NCBI RefSeq assembly: GCF_965232925.1
Contig: NZ_CBDDRA010000010.1
Coordinates: forward strand, 62,001-126,000
DNA: 64,000 nucleotides
DNA from: Tumidithrix helvetica
GTDB lineage: Bacteria; Cyanobacteriota; Cyanobacteriia; Pseudanabaenales; Pseudanabaenaceae
Direction: 5' to 3'
The notes under the pieces: generated by a model
What the model was told of the DNA's origin: nothing
The model's input: the letters and a program-made list of their open reading frames with translations, nothing else
Database searches by the model: none
Position numbers and translations under genes: made by a program
Part shown: piece after piece, positions 37,739-45,938 of the stretch
How positions within the stretch are numbered: the stretch's first letter is position 1
Layout: each line of letters opens with the position of its first letter

Positions 37739-37800
37739 ACCCCTAACCCTTCCCTTGCCCTAGACGCGAAGCGACTTCCCGTTGGGTAGGGGAGGGAACA
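37739..37800. repeat. Dispersed repeat, second copy of the GCGAAGCGACTTCCCG type
   Basis: CCCCTAACCCTTCCC and GGGTAGGGGAGGG arms flank GCGAAGCGACTTCCCG (37766-37781), which is identical to 12693-12708. It is probably the same interspersed repeat family and lies in the gap between the DUF3386 gene and the next gene. Confidence 0.6.
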
Positions 37801-37824
37801 AGATTTTCGTAGCCGCGATCGCCT

Positions 37825-38643
37825 ATGCAAACCGATTTAAAACAACTTGAGATTTCGGAAACAGCGCTACAAGCCATGACAGGCGTGCCAAGAACCCTGT
37901 CTAGTTCGTCCCATGCGCGATCGCAAGAAGATCGGAAGTTACTCAAATTTACGATCGTTGCTACCTCCATCGCAGCGCTGATTGCTTTACTAAGTTCCCT
38001 TTGTTATTTCGTTCCCAACTTTCGCATTCCTGCTGCCATCTTTGCCTTTTGCCTTTTGTTTGGTGCATCTTGCTTGGCAATGGAAATGGCAGAATTGGCA
38101 TTGATCGGTTTTGCCTTTGCCTTAGCTGCGGGAGCCTATGCAATCTATACCCTTACCGCATTTTCTTTTCAGGTCGTTTTGTGGAGTATCGCGATCGCAG
38201 GGGCTATGGCGCTAGGAGTAGCCGTCTTAATTCAAGTAATTCCATTGGGATTTTCTAAAAACCGCAACTATGGAAGTCCCAAACCATCGAAATCTCTAGC
38301 GCGTCTCTATGGCGAAGTTGATAAATACAATAAGGTAATTCGGGATATCCATGTTTTTGACCAACTGGAAGCCGCAGGAAATCCCATTCGCTTGCACGAT
38401 CGCGAATCTGTTCTCTCTGCCCTCAAAATTACCCATGGCGATCTGGTGCGCGCCTTAAAAACTGAAAAAATCCTACGAGAAAATCCTGACTTTAATCCCG
38501 AACAATTTGCGATCGACTTGAACGCGTTTCATGCCATTCAAGTCAGCGAGCAAGCAGGTGAATACGGCCAGTTCTTTGATACCACCATGCAGATTGCGAT
38601 CGCTGTACAAAAAACCATGCGAGATCTGCAAAAACACGCCTAA
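37825..38643 (+). CDS. Conserved cyanobacterial membrane protein, 272 aa
   Basis: It has a cytoplasmic N-terminus of about 40 residues and then four closely packed hydrophobic segments (FTIVATSIAALIALLSSLCY; IPAAIFAFCLLFGASCLAME; ALIGFAFALAAGAYAIYTLT; VVLWSIAIAGAMALGVAVLI, about 43-145). A 125-residue cytoplasmic helical tail (LARLYGEVDKYNKVIRDIHV, EYGQFFDTTMQIAIAVQKTM) follows. No family name was recognised. Topology suggests a small membrane sensor or scaffold. Confidence 0.72.
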   Translation: MQTDLKQLEISETALQAMTGVPRTLSSSSHARSQEDRKLLKFTIVATSIAALIALLSSLCYFVPNFRIPAAIFAFCLLFGASCLAMEMAELALIGFAFALAAGAYAIYTLTAFSFQVVLWSIAIAGAMALGVAVLIQVIPLGFSKNRNYGSPKPSKSLARLYGEVDKYNKVIRDIHVFDQLEAAGNPIRLHDRESVLSALKITHGDLVRALKTEKILRENPDFNPEQFAIDLNAFHAIQVSEQAGEYGQFFDTTMQIAIAVQKTMRDLQKHA

Positions 38644-38694
38644 TTATTCTCGGCAAATTCTAATTCTAAATAACGCGAATCTCAAAAAGCACAA

Positions 38695-38964
38695 TTACCA
38701 GCAATACATGGGTTTGCCAGTCTTTTCAATCAAAATTGTTTGGATGGAAGACTTTATACGTGCGATCGCGGTCTGTAATTTATATTGCTCTTCGTCAAAC
38801 TGCCAAGCGGTTGCATAATCCTTACAGTCGATTACCAAGGTGTCAGGTGTCGCAAAGGCATAAGCTACCCCGTCTGAATCTAAGCCACTGATCGTCAAAA
38901 TTTGTTTTCCTATCTTTTGGGCGTAAGTTACTTGTTCCAATAAGATTTCTGCAACTGGGTTCAT
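38695..38964 (-). CDS. Conserved hypothetical, 89 aa
   Basis: I choose the internal ATG giving MNPVAEILLEQVTYAQKIGK; an in-frame ATG five codons earlier (38979) is close to a better ribosome-binding site (AAGGAG), so the start is open. The protein has a mixed alpha/beta look (ILTISGLDSDGVAYAFATPD) and ends with IEKTGKPMYCW. No known domain was seen. It is convergent with the membrane protein gene. Confidence 0.55.
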   Translation of the reverse strand: MNPVAEILLEQVTYAQKIGKQILTISGLDSDGVAYAFATPDTLVIDCKDYATAWQFDEEQYKLQTAIARIKSSIQTILIEKTGKPMYCW

Positions 38965-39128
38965 AGTAAGCTCCTTCATATTTACTCATGAAAAATGCAC
39001 CCTCTGCTCGTCGGCTGAAGGTTGAATTTGAATATCATATTTTTATTTATTTCTGTATCCTATTTTACGGAATGCCATGAAGTTAATTATTTTTGCAAAA
39101 CTTTACAGCCTGTTTTTCATCCCCTGAA

Positions 39129-39698
39129 ATGTTAACCCCACCTCCAAAAGACTGGCAAACCCGCGATCGCTTCTTTGAACTACATTCGCGCTGGATGACG
39201 CTGATTGGCGAACATCTGCAAGACGATCGCGGCGAAATCTTGGAATATTGGCGAATTGAGAAAGCAGATTCCGCGATCGTTCTGCCAATTCAAGGCGATC
39301 GGATTCTATTGCCCACGCCCAGCTATCGTCCTGGCATCGGACAGGTGACCTTAGATTTTCCGGGCGGGCGAGTTGCAGAAGATCAAAATCCCGAACAGGC
39401 AGCGATCGCGGTTCTGAAGCGAGAGTTAGGAATTGAATCCGACGCGATCGCGCAACTGATTTCCCTCAACACCGAAGGTTGGGCAGTGAATAGTTCCTTC
39501 TCTAATCAGAAACTCTACGGCTTTGTCGCTCAAATTGAAAGCACCGTAAAGTTTCCACCTGAATTCCGCATCGAAACCTATCCTGTCACGCCCATAGGAG
39601 TGAATCGCTTGCAGCAAGCACTCAACTGTTTACAGTGCCGCGCCATACTTTTGGAGTGGCGATTAACCTTCACAGAAATCTTTCGGATAATGGAATAA
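39129..39698 (+). CDS. NUDIX hydrolase-like protein with divergent Nudix box
   Basis: The start ATG 39129 gives MLTPPPKDWQTRDRFFELHS, 189 residues. The fold signature of ADP-ribose-pyrophosphatase-type Nudix proteins is clear (LEYWRIEKADSAIVLPIQGD, FPGGRVAEDQNPEQAAIAVL). The Nudix box GGRVAEDQ...AVLKRELGIE, however, lacks the canonical RExxEE pair, so metal-dependent hydrolysis may be weakened or lost. A TTG start 36 bp upstream would only add a low-quality leader. Confidence 0.75.
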   Translation: MLTPPPKDWQTRDRFFELHSRWMTLIGEHLQDDRGEILEYWRIEKADSAIVLPIQGDRILLPTPSYRPGIGQVTLDFPGGRVAEDQNPEQAAIAVLKRELGIESDAIAQLISLNTEGWAVNSSFSNQKLYGFVAQIESTVKFPPEFRIETYPVTPIGVNRLQQALNCLQCRAILLEWRLTFTEIFRIME

Positions 39699-40035
39699 AT
39701 GATTAAAAATAAATCAAGAAAATACCGAATATGAGCGCTTATTCTCGATTTCTCGTAGTTTTTATGCCAATTCCGCAAAATCTGAGCATTCGTAAATATC
39801 GTTAAGGTTTGAAGATATTTAAGCGCTCTTGTAGTTAGATAGGCAAGTGGGGATTGTCGCCCCTACCTATAACTGAACGCGATCCGCGCTGCTATGCGCT
39901 GAAAGAACCCTGCGATCGCAATGCGCCTAAATTCCTTGCCCTGCTTTGTGTGGCGCGAATGGAAGCGATCGAATTCACGTTCGAGTTATGGCTGAATAAA
40001 ACAACTTTTTTACAAAACTTTCTACAACAAAATTC
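39699..40035. other. Gene-free interval with degenerate palindromic repeat
   Basis: AT-rich sequence. An imperfect palindrome lies around 39838-39872 (ATAGGCAAGTGGGG / CCCCTACCTAT), related in style to the GGGGCAA repeats elsewhere in the window. I see no gene; the weak open frame through it has no ribosome-binding site. Confidence 0.5.
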
Positions 40036-40452
40036 ATGGAAAATCGCGCAAAAACGCTAGATGATGTCGCCAGCGATCGCTGGCGCATCTCTATGTGGCT
40101 CACGGCCTTCATGATGGTCATTTACTTCGGGTTTATTCTGCTGATTGCCTATGACAAATCATTATTAGCTACGCCCATTGTCCCCGGACTATCGTTAGGG
40201 ATTTTGCTGGGGGCTTTAACAATCGCGGCAGTATGGTTGCTTACCTATGTTTATGTGACTTGGGCAAACAATGTCTACGATGTCCATGTCGCCGAGTTAC
40301 AGGCAGGCTTGCGGAATCAGTCCTCAAATTCTACAACGGCTTCCACAACGGCTTCCTCAACTACAAGCACAGCGGAGAACCTCACACCCGACGCCTTCAA
40401 CCTGACCCAAGACGAAGCCAACAATGAAACAGACTATGGAGAGGAAGGATGA
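40036..40452 (+). CDS. DUF485 membrane protein, partner of symporter
   Basis: The 138-residue protein has two transmembrane helices (about 21-43, MWLTAFMMVIYFGFILLIAY; and 55-76, SLGILLGALTIAAVWLLTYV) flanking a short polar loop. A Thr/Ser-rich acidic tail (SSNSTTASTTASSTTSTAEN) follows. This is the DUF485/YjcH type that is encoded just before ActP-like sodium:solute symporters. The stop overlaps the symporter ATG by 4 bp, so the two are translationally coupled. Confidence 0.9.
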   Translation: MENRAKTLDDVASDRWRISMWLTAFMMVIYFGFILLIAYDKSLLATPIVPGLSLGILLGALTIAAVWLLTYVYVTWANNVYDVHVAELQAGLRNQSSNSTTASTTASSTTSTAENLTPDAFNLTQDEANNETDYGEEG

Positions 40453-42032
40453 ATAGCACAACAACAGTCGGTCAATTTAATCCACTCGCGATCGTATTTT
40501 TTGTGATTTTTGTCCTCTCTTCCCTTGGTATTACCTACTGGGCAGCGGGTAAAACGAAAAATACCTCCCATTTTTATACCGCAGGGCAAAGTATCAGTGG
40601 TTTTCAAAACGGCTTGGCACTGGCAGGTGACTATATGAGCGCCGCCAGCTTTTTGGGGATTGCTGGCTTGGTTGCGCTCAAAGGCTTTGATGGCTTGATT
40701 TACTCCATCGGTTTTCTTGTGGGTTGGCCCTTGGTCATGTTTTTGATTGCAGAACCCCTGCGGAACCTCGGTAAATATACCTTTGCCGATGTGGTTGCCT
40801 TCCGTCTGCGTCAAACCCCTGTGCGAATTGCCGCAGCGATCGGTACGCTGGCAGTGGTCAGTTTCTATCTGATCGCGCAAATGGTAGGCGCAGGCAATCT
40901 GATCAAGCTACTGTTTGGCTTGGACTACGAAATCGCCGTGTTACTGGTTGGTGGTGTCATGCTTGCCTATGTAATCTTTGGCGGTATGATCGCCACCACA
41001 TGGGTACAGATTATTAAAGCGGTGCTTTTACTGGGCGGCACAATTTTGCTATCGGTACTGGTGCTCTCCAAGTTTGGCTTTAATCCGCTCAATCTGTTTA
41101 CTGCGGCAGCGGACAAATATGGTACAGGGGTACTTGCACCGGGCAAACTGATTTCCGATCCTCTAGATGCTATCTCCTTAGGCATGGCATTGATGTTGGG
41201 AACCGCAGGTCTACCCCACATTCTCATGCGCTTTTACACCGTGCCCGATGCTAAAGCTGCCCGCACTTCGGTGATGTATGCCACTGTGTTTATTGGATTT
41301 TTCTATCTGCTCACCTTCATTCTCGGTTTTGGCTCAATGGTTTTGGTGGGACAGGATTTGATTGCCAAAATTGACAAGGGCGGAAACATGGCAGCTCCCC
41401 TTCTAGCAGAAGCCCTTAGTGGTAATGCCTTTTTAGGATTTATCGCAGCGGTTTCTTTTGCCACGATTTTAGCAGTAGTAGCAGGCTTGACCCTCTCAGG
41501 CGCAGCAACGCTCTCCCACGATCTCTGGGTGAATGTAGTACGCAAGGGGGAAGCTGACGAAAACGAGCAGTTTAAGGTGGCGAGAGCCGCAACGATGGCA
41601 CTCGGTGTCGTCGCTATTGTTTTGGGCATTGTGTTCAAAGGGCAGAATGTTGCCTATATGGTGGGACTTGCTTTTGCGATCGCGGCGAGTGCCAACTTCC
41701 CATCGCTTTTACTGTCGATGATTTGGCGCAAATTCACCACAAATGGTGCGGTGACAAGCATTGTGGTCGGTACGGTGTCATCCTTGGTGCTGATCTACCT
41801 ATCCCCCACTATTCAGATCGATATTCTCAAACAAACTACCGCCTTCTTTCCCTTAAAGAATCCTGGGTTAGTCTCGATTCCACTCTCCTTTGCCGTAGGA
41901 ATCATTGTTTCACTACTGGAAAACGATCCTGCATCGAGTGCTAAATTTGATGAAGTGGAACATCGCATTCACACAGGCATGAGCAGGCAGGAAGCCACGG
42001 CAATCCCTGTCCTCGACTTAGAAGAAATCTAA
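40449..42032 (+). CDS. actP: Cation/acetate (monocarboxylate) symporter, ActP-like
   Basis: The 527-residue SSS-family transporter has about 13 transmembrane helices. Family text includes FYTAGQSISGFQNGLALAGD, YMSAASFLGIAGLVALKGFD, and later PHILMRFYTVPDAKAARTSV and LTLSGAATLSHDLWVNVVRK. It takes up acetate or similar acids with Na+ or H+. The coupled DUF485 gene supports an ActP-type assignment. The exact substrate is not provable. It ends 38 bp before the convergent SWIM-protein gene. Confidence 0.88.
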   Translation: MNSTTTVGQFNPLAIVFFVIFVLSSLGITYWAAGKTKNTSHFYTAGQSISGFQNGLALAGDYMSAASFLGIAGLVALKGFDGLIYSIGFLVGWPLVMFLIAEPLRNLGKYTFADVVAFRLRQTPVRIAAAIGTLAVVSFYLIAQMVGAGNLIKLLFGLDYEIAVLLVGGVMLAYVIFGGMIATTWVQIIKAVLLLGGTILLSVLVLSKFGFNPLNLFTAAADKYGTGVLAPGKLISDPLDAISLGMALMLGTAGLPHILMRFYTVPDAKAARTSVMYATVFIGFFYLLTFILGFGSMVLVGQDLIAKIDKGGNMAAPLLAEALSGNAFLGFIAAVSFATILAVVAGLTLSGAATLSHDLWVNVVRKGEADENEQFKVARAATMALGVVAIVLGIVFKGQNVAYMVGLAFAIAASANFPSLLLSMIWRKFTTNGAVTSIVVGTVSSLVLIYLSPTIQIDILKQTTAFFPLKNPGLVSIPLSFAVGIIVSLLENDPASSAKFDEVEHRIHTGMSRQEATAIPVLDLEEI

Positions 42033-42069
42033 CGTTAGTTCAGATTGTCAGCTTTGAGAGTGTGTTGTA

Positions 42070-43713
42070 TCAGCGGTTGGCAAGATCGCGTTGCATGCGT
42101 AGGGCAAGAATATGTTCGCAGGGCCCTTTAAATAGTTTGTTTTGTTGATGCCAATTACAAGTGCATTCAGCATGAACGATGCGCTCATCGCGATCGAGGG
42201 TAACTACTGGGAGAAAGGTTTGATTTTTGTGACGCACTTCTCCCTGCAACGATTGAGTACCAAAAGTATCGATATTGGAATGGGTAATCCGAACTGCATT
42301 TTGTTCTATAAAGCGACTTGCATTTGCTTCGCGATCGCTAGCAAAGCGCAGTTTTTCCATGGGTAAAGGCACTTGAGTCAGTTCGCGCACGCGATAGACT
42401 TGCTTATTGAGATCGTAAATCGCTCTACCTGCTTGCGTGTAGGCACTAAGCGCACTAAGTACGACGGAGCGATCGAGCCGCAGTCTTTTGGCTAAAGCCT
42501 CAGGTGCTTCTACCCAATTTTGTTTGAGTGCCTCAAAAATTTGGCGTTTCGTGCCATCGTCAACATTCGTGCGAGGAGCGAGCAGATCGAAATTACTCGC
42601 CTTTGCCCAGTCGTTGGCTGTCCAGCCTGATAGTCCTAGGGTGAAGGACATATCTTCGAGATCGGCAACATAGAAAGAAGGCATTCCATTGCCGAGTAAA
42701 TGCACGGTGAATTTACGAGCAACGGGAATTAATCGCTCCAAAATTAACAAACGGCGACGACCCCAGACACGGATCGTGCGATCGCTATTGCCTTCATAAA
42801 TCGAACGAGAACAAATAACTTCAGTTCCCCAAGGCTCAAACACAACCCGCACAGGCTCACCTGGCTTAAGAATATAGCGCATACTGCGCGGGCCTTGCTT
42901 CTCTTTGCGGCGGCGCAAAACGAAACAGATGTTATAAATATCTGTGGGATGGAGGTCAAAGCGAATGGCGGGTAAGGACATCGCCGAACTAACTTGCAAA
43001 AAGCCCCTTACCCAGGTATCTGGTAGGTCGATTTTGACCTCTTTATAGTTAGATTCGCCCGTGGTCTGTACTTCAAAACCAGAAGGATCGACTTCTAATA
43101 AGGTGCGTTTATAGCTGCGAATTTTTTGGAATTCGTCGTAAAGTGCGGCGGAATAGTCAATATTCGTCGTGCCACAGGCAAACTCATCAACATGATTGAA
43201 TACTTCATAGCTGGCTCCCAGACGACCGTAGCTAGATTCATCTTGGCTAAAGCACTCAAAGAAAACCTCGTCGGGATGAACCGTAATTACGGGGTCGAGC
43301 ACAAACCAGTAGTCGCGATCTTTTTGATAGAGATATTCAAAATATCTAGCAGTAGCCCGATAGAAACCAGACATCCGTTCTGAACTGCGTCGGTTTAGAT
43401 TTGTGAGTTCGGCTTGGAGGGCTTCGATCTTGTCTTTTATCTCTTGGCGTTGAGCGGCGACCAATTGCCAGTCAATCTCATTGCGCTGAGCTGCCCAAGC
43501 TTTATAGGCTTCTTTGTCTTTAGGCTTAAACCGCAGGTCAGAAACCACTACATCGTGTAAAGCACTGATGGCTTCTCGAAAGGCAATATTCTGGCGTAAC
43601 TCGCCTCTAAAGTAAGTAGGCTGGCGGCTTACGTCTGGCGAAAATGACATCTGGGTGCGATCGCCCTGCCCAGACACCGTCGAACTTCCTTTATAGTTAT
43701 AGTTAAATTCCAT
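42070..43713 (-). CDS. Winged-helix / SWIM zinc-finger protein (type XIII retron accessory-like)
   Basis: The 547-residue protein has a coiled-coil near 75-110 (RQEIKDKIEALQAELTNLNR) and a large central region without a recognised fold. A winged-helix-like segment follows at about 395-440 (TKRQIFEALKQNWVEAPEAL, RLDRSVVLSALSAYTQAGRA). The C-terminus is a SWIM zinc finger, CTCNWHQQNKLFKGPCEH, fitting CxC-x(n)-CxH. WH-SWIM proteins plus ARM/HEAT proteins are, to my knowledge, the partners of type XIII retron RTs. Those partners lie at 50.3-55.5 kb. Here the gene is separated from them by 6.6 kb containing an Argonaute module. Confidence 0.8.
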   Translation of the reverse strand: MEFNYNYKGSSTVSGQGDRTQMSFSPDVSRQPTYFRGELRQNIAFREAISALHDVVVSDLRFKPKDKEAYKAWAAQRNEIDWQLVAAQRQEIKDKIEALQAELTNLNRRSSERMSGFYRATARYFEYLYQKDRDYWFVLDPVITVHPDEVFFECFSQDESSYGRLGASYEVFNHVDEFACGTTNIDYSAALYDEFQKIRSYKRTLLEVDPSGFEVQTTGESNYKEVKIDLPDTWVRGFLQVSSAMSLPAIRFDLHPTDIYNICFVLRRRKEKQGPRSMRYILKPGEPVRVVFEPWGTEVICSRSIYEGNSDRTIRVWGRRRLLILERLIPVARKFTVHLLGNGMPSFYVADLEDMSFTLGLSGWTANDWAKASNFDLLAPRTNVDDGTKRQIFEALKQNWVEAPEALAKRLRLDRSVVLSALSAYTQAGRAIYDLNKQVYRVRELTQVPLPMEKLRFASDREANASRFIEQNAVRITHSNIDTFGTQSLQGEVRHKNQTFLPVVTLDRDERIVHAECTCNWHQQNKLFKGPCEHILALRMQRDLANR

Positions 43714-43948
43714 TTTTTTGACCTCAACTCGCAGCTATGTAGTTCATTAAGCTTGTTTTCAGGTATCACACTTCAATTACGAGTTTCTATCAACAGATTT
43801 GGAAATTCTTTTGTTTGGAATACATCATTTTTTCAATCATTTGCATATTTGCATTATGTAAACATCCAATATTACTCTTTCTGGTAGAGCATTACTGTAT
43901 ATTTACCCATACTTGCTTCAGCATAGGTGCGGTCTTCAAAGGAAGTAT

Positions 43949-44623
43949 TTAGAATAACTCCCCCTGTTCTGTAGATATATATTTTCCTAAATAAATCTGT
44001 TGAGAGTTTTTAGGAATACATATCCATTCCATTTGTTGTAAGCGCACTTTTAGAGCAGCTAAACTGACACCCAGTTCATCTTTCATTGCGCGTAGGTGGC
44101 TCAATTTTTGTAAATTTCTTCCTTTACGTGTTTCTTCAAGAAGGTAACGTGGCATTAAGAGTGAACCTGCAAAATAATCCGCCTGCCATTCTATATCAGC
44201 ACCAGTGTTTCTATTTAAAGATCGACATAAAAAAGGCTGAGACTCTCTTGGCATTTCTATGTCCAACTCTTGCTGCTTTATAAGTCCATCTGCTTCAGCT
44301 TGATTAATGTGTAGACTCCAATGACCAATTTCATGAGCAATGGTAAATGAGGCAAAACCACTTTCTTCTTTTAAGCTTGGAATATCTTCGTTGATTTCAA
44401 TTAGTCTTTCTAAAGGAAAAATTCTTGCTGCAATTTTCCCTTTGCTATCTGAGGGGATTGAGCCCCAAACTATTCCTAAATCTAAGAAATCAGCAATTTT
44501 ATTAGGGTCAATACGACCATTAAAAGAATGCTTCGGATGTGCTTGAAGCTCACGAAGTATCTCATTCGCTTTACGCTCTATATCTTCTTTTCTAGCCCAT
44601 AAAAAAGGCTTGATTATATTCAA
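43949..44623 (-). CDS. ImmA/IrrE-family zinc metalloprotease
   Basis: The 224-residue protein has the zinc motif His97-Glu98-x-x-His101 (IAHEIGHWSLH) and the third ligand region EWQADYFAGSLLMP (Glu145), the signature of ImmA/IrrE/DUF955. In ICEBs1 and phages ImmA cleaves its cognate repressor, and IrrE cleaves DdrO after DNA damage. Its start overlaps the XRE repressor stop by 4 bp, as in immR-immA operons. I infer that it relieves repression of the divergent nuclease-Argonaute operon. Confidence 0.9.
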   Translation of the reverse strand: MNIIKPFLWARKEDIERKANEILRELQAHPKHSFNGRIDPNKIADFLDLGIVWGSIPSDSKGKIAARIFPLERLIEINEDIPSLKEESGFASFTIAHEIGHWSLHINQAEADGLIKQQELDIEMPRESQPFLCRSLNRNTGADIEWQADYFAGSLLMPRYLLEETRKGRNLQKLSHLRAMKDELGVSLAALKVRLQQMEWICIPKNSQQIYLGKYISTEQGELF

Positions 44624-44973
44624 ATTTTTTTCTCCTGTTCTTCGGTAATAGCTCGGTCGAAAATTTCACGAGCAAACAGTGGGTCTTCCTGCATACGTCT
44701 AAATAACATAGGCATTTCTTTATAGTTCTGTTTGAGTAACTGTTCATCACGTTCTGGAATCCGTCCTGATAGAAAGACTAATTCTTCTGGATTTAAATCT
44801 AGTTGAGCCGCTAGATTTCTAATTACATCTTCTTTAGGAGCATAATCTGCACGGTCATTTTCTAGTTTAGATAAATAAGTAAAATCTAGGTTGACTAGAC
44901 TTGCTAGTTCCCGCTGACTGTACCCTTTTTCCTTACGAGCATCGCGAATAAGTTGCCCAAATTTTTTGTTCAC
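44620..44973 (-). CDS. XRE-family transcriptional repressor (ImmR-like)
   Basis: The 117-residue protein has a Cro/C1-type helix-turn-helix at about 5-60 (LIRDARKEKGYSQRELASLV, YLSKLENDRA) and a C-terminal charged helix region (RMQEDPLFAREIFDRAITEE). It is coupled to the ImmA-like protease gene and divergent from the nuclease-Argonaute operon. Three palindromic repeats in the 137-bp shared promoter are its likely operators. It is probably a repressor cut by the protease when a signal arrives. Confidence 0.88.
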   Translation of the reverse strand: MNKKFGQLIRDARKEKGYSQRELASLVNLDFTYLSKLENDRADYAPKEDVIRNLAAQLDLNPEELVFLSGRIPERDEQLLKQNYKEMPMLFRRMQEDPLFAREIFDRAITEEQEKKI

Positions 44974-45010
44974 ATCATTCTCCGTACTTGTTAAACCATT
45001 ATATTTGGGC

Positions 45011-45092
45011 TTGACTAAAAAATCAACAGAAGGTATTGACTAAAAAATCAACATCGATTAGCATTACCCATAGAGTTGAATAAAAAATCAAG
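45011..45092. promoter_or_regulatory. Triple palindromic operator between repressor and Argonaute operons
   Basis: TTGACTAAAAAATCAAC occurs at 45011-45027 and exactly again at 45036-45052. A variant, TTGAATAAAAAATCAAG, is at 45076-45092. Each is a dyad (TTGA...TCAA) around an A-tract. The centre spacing is 25 and 40 bp. Their place in the divergent promoter of an XRE/ImmA pair and a nuclease-Argonaute pair makes them candidate sites of the XRE protein. Confidence 0.72.
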
Positions 45093-45110
45093 TCTTTATA
45101 GGCACTAGAT

Positions 45111-45938
45111 ATGGGATTTACAAATAAATGGTTGCCGTTTGCAAGTTATGGATTGATGGCTGAGTTGATACCACCAGTGGGACAAGAATCATTTCACTGT
45201 GATATGCAACGTGGTTACAAACGAGCACGAAAAAAAGAATTAGAGGTTTCAGCTTTATTAGCCAAGGATACAACCCCCCAAAGAATAGGATTATTGGCAC
45301 AGAAAGGAGTTTATGAATTTCATCAGCATCCTGAATTTATATCTCAAGAATATGAGGTAGAAAATTTAGCAGAAATTTTAAAACTAGACGAAGAGTCTTA
45401 CCTAGTTGAGCAAAGAGTTACTCAAATTCTTTGCAATTATCGTGATAACCCCGTGTTACTGGATAAAAACATTATTAGGCTTAGTCGTGGAGATGAAGGA
45501 GTTCCCGATGGTTTAGAAATAAATAGTCATAACTATCTATTTCGATTATTTGCCGCCATCGATTGTATTTTTGAAGATACCGATGGTACTTTATGCATTC
45601 TTGATTTTAAAACAGGAAAAAGTAATTTTGATTTTCGGCAAGCCTATATCTATCTGTTGGCAGCGACTTATCTCTATCCAGACCGTAAGACATCTGCTTT
45701 GTTTTATAACTTGGAGTCCTGTAAATGGTCAGATCGGATTACAGCATCACCAATTCACTTGTCTGCTTTACAAACAGAATTAGCAAGAATCGCTAAGTCT
45801 CATGAATTGGAGAAGAAGAGATATCACAGAGAGCCTGAACGTTTTGCAGAAATCTTCACCCCCAACCCTGGCTTTGCTTGTAAATATTGTCCATTTAATT
45901 CAATTTGCTCATTTTCAGTATGTGAGGTTGCCGCATGA
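45111..45938 (+). CDS. Cas4/AddB-like PD-(D/E)XK nuclease with Fe-S cysteines, Argonaute-associated
   Basis: The 275-residue RecB-family nuclease has catalytic motifs Asp151 (FAAIDCIF), Asp165-x-Lys167 (ILDFKTGK) and the QxxxY motif Gln177-Tyr181. Four cysteines in the Cas4/AddB arrangement are present: Cys30 near the N-terminus and Cys257, Cys260 and Cys266 (FACKYCPFNSIC) at the C-terminus. They are likely ligands of a [4Fe-4S] cluster. It is first in an operon; its stop overlaps the Argonaute ATG by 4 bp. No cas1/cas2 or CRISPR array is nearby. It may process DNA into Argonaute guides or degrade Argonaute-nicked DNA (inference). Confidence 0.85.
   Translation: MGFTNKWLPFASYGLMAELIPPVGQESFHCDMQRGYKRARKKELEVSALLAKDTTPQRIGLLAQKGVYEFHQHPEFISQEYEVENLAEILKLDEESYLVEQRVTQILCNYRDNPVLLDKNIIRLSRGDEGVPDGLEINSHNYLFRLFAAIDCIFEDTDGTLCILDFKTGKSNFDFRQAYIYLLAATYLYPDRKTSALFYNLESCKWSDRITASPIHLSALQTELARIAKSHELEKKRYHREPERFAEIFTPNPGFACKYCPFNSICSFSVCEVAA

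Noticed and set aside
39093..39128. TTG start for the Nudix gene
   Set aside because: The added leader has no coding look, and ATG 39129 fits the family start better.
39854..40060. 68-codon frame before the DUF485 gene
   Set aside because: No ribosome-binding site or protein-like pattern; it overlaps the next gene and part of a degenerate repeat.
45111..45938. True Cas4 of a CRISPR adaptation module
   Set aside because: No cas1, cas2 or CRISPR repeats lie anywhere in the window; the gene is coupled to an Argonaute.
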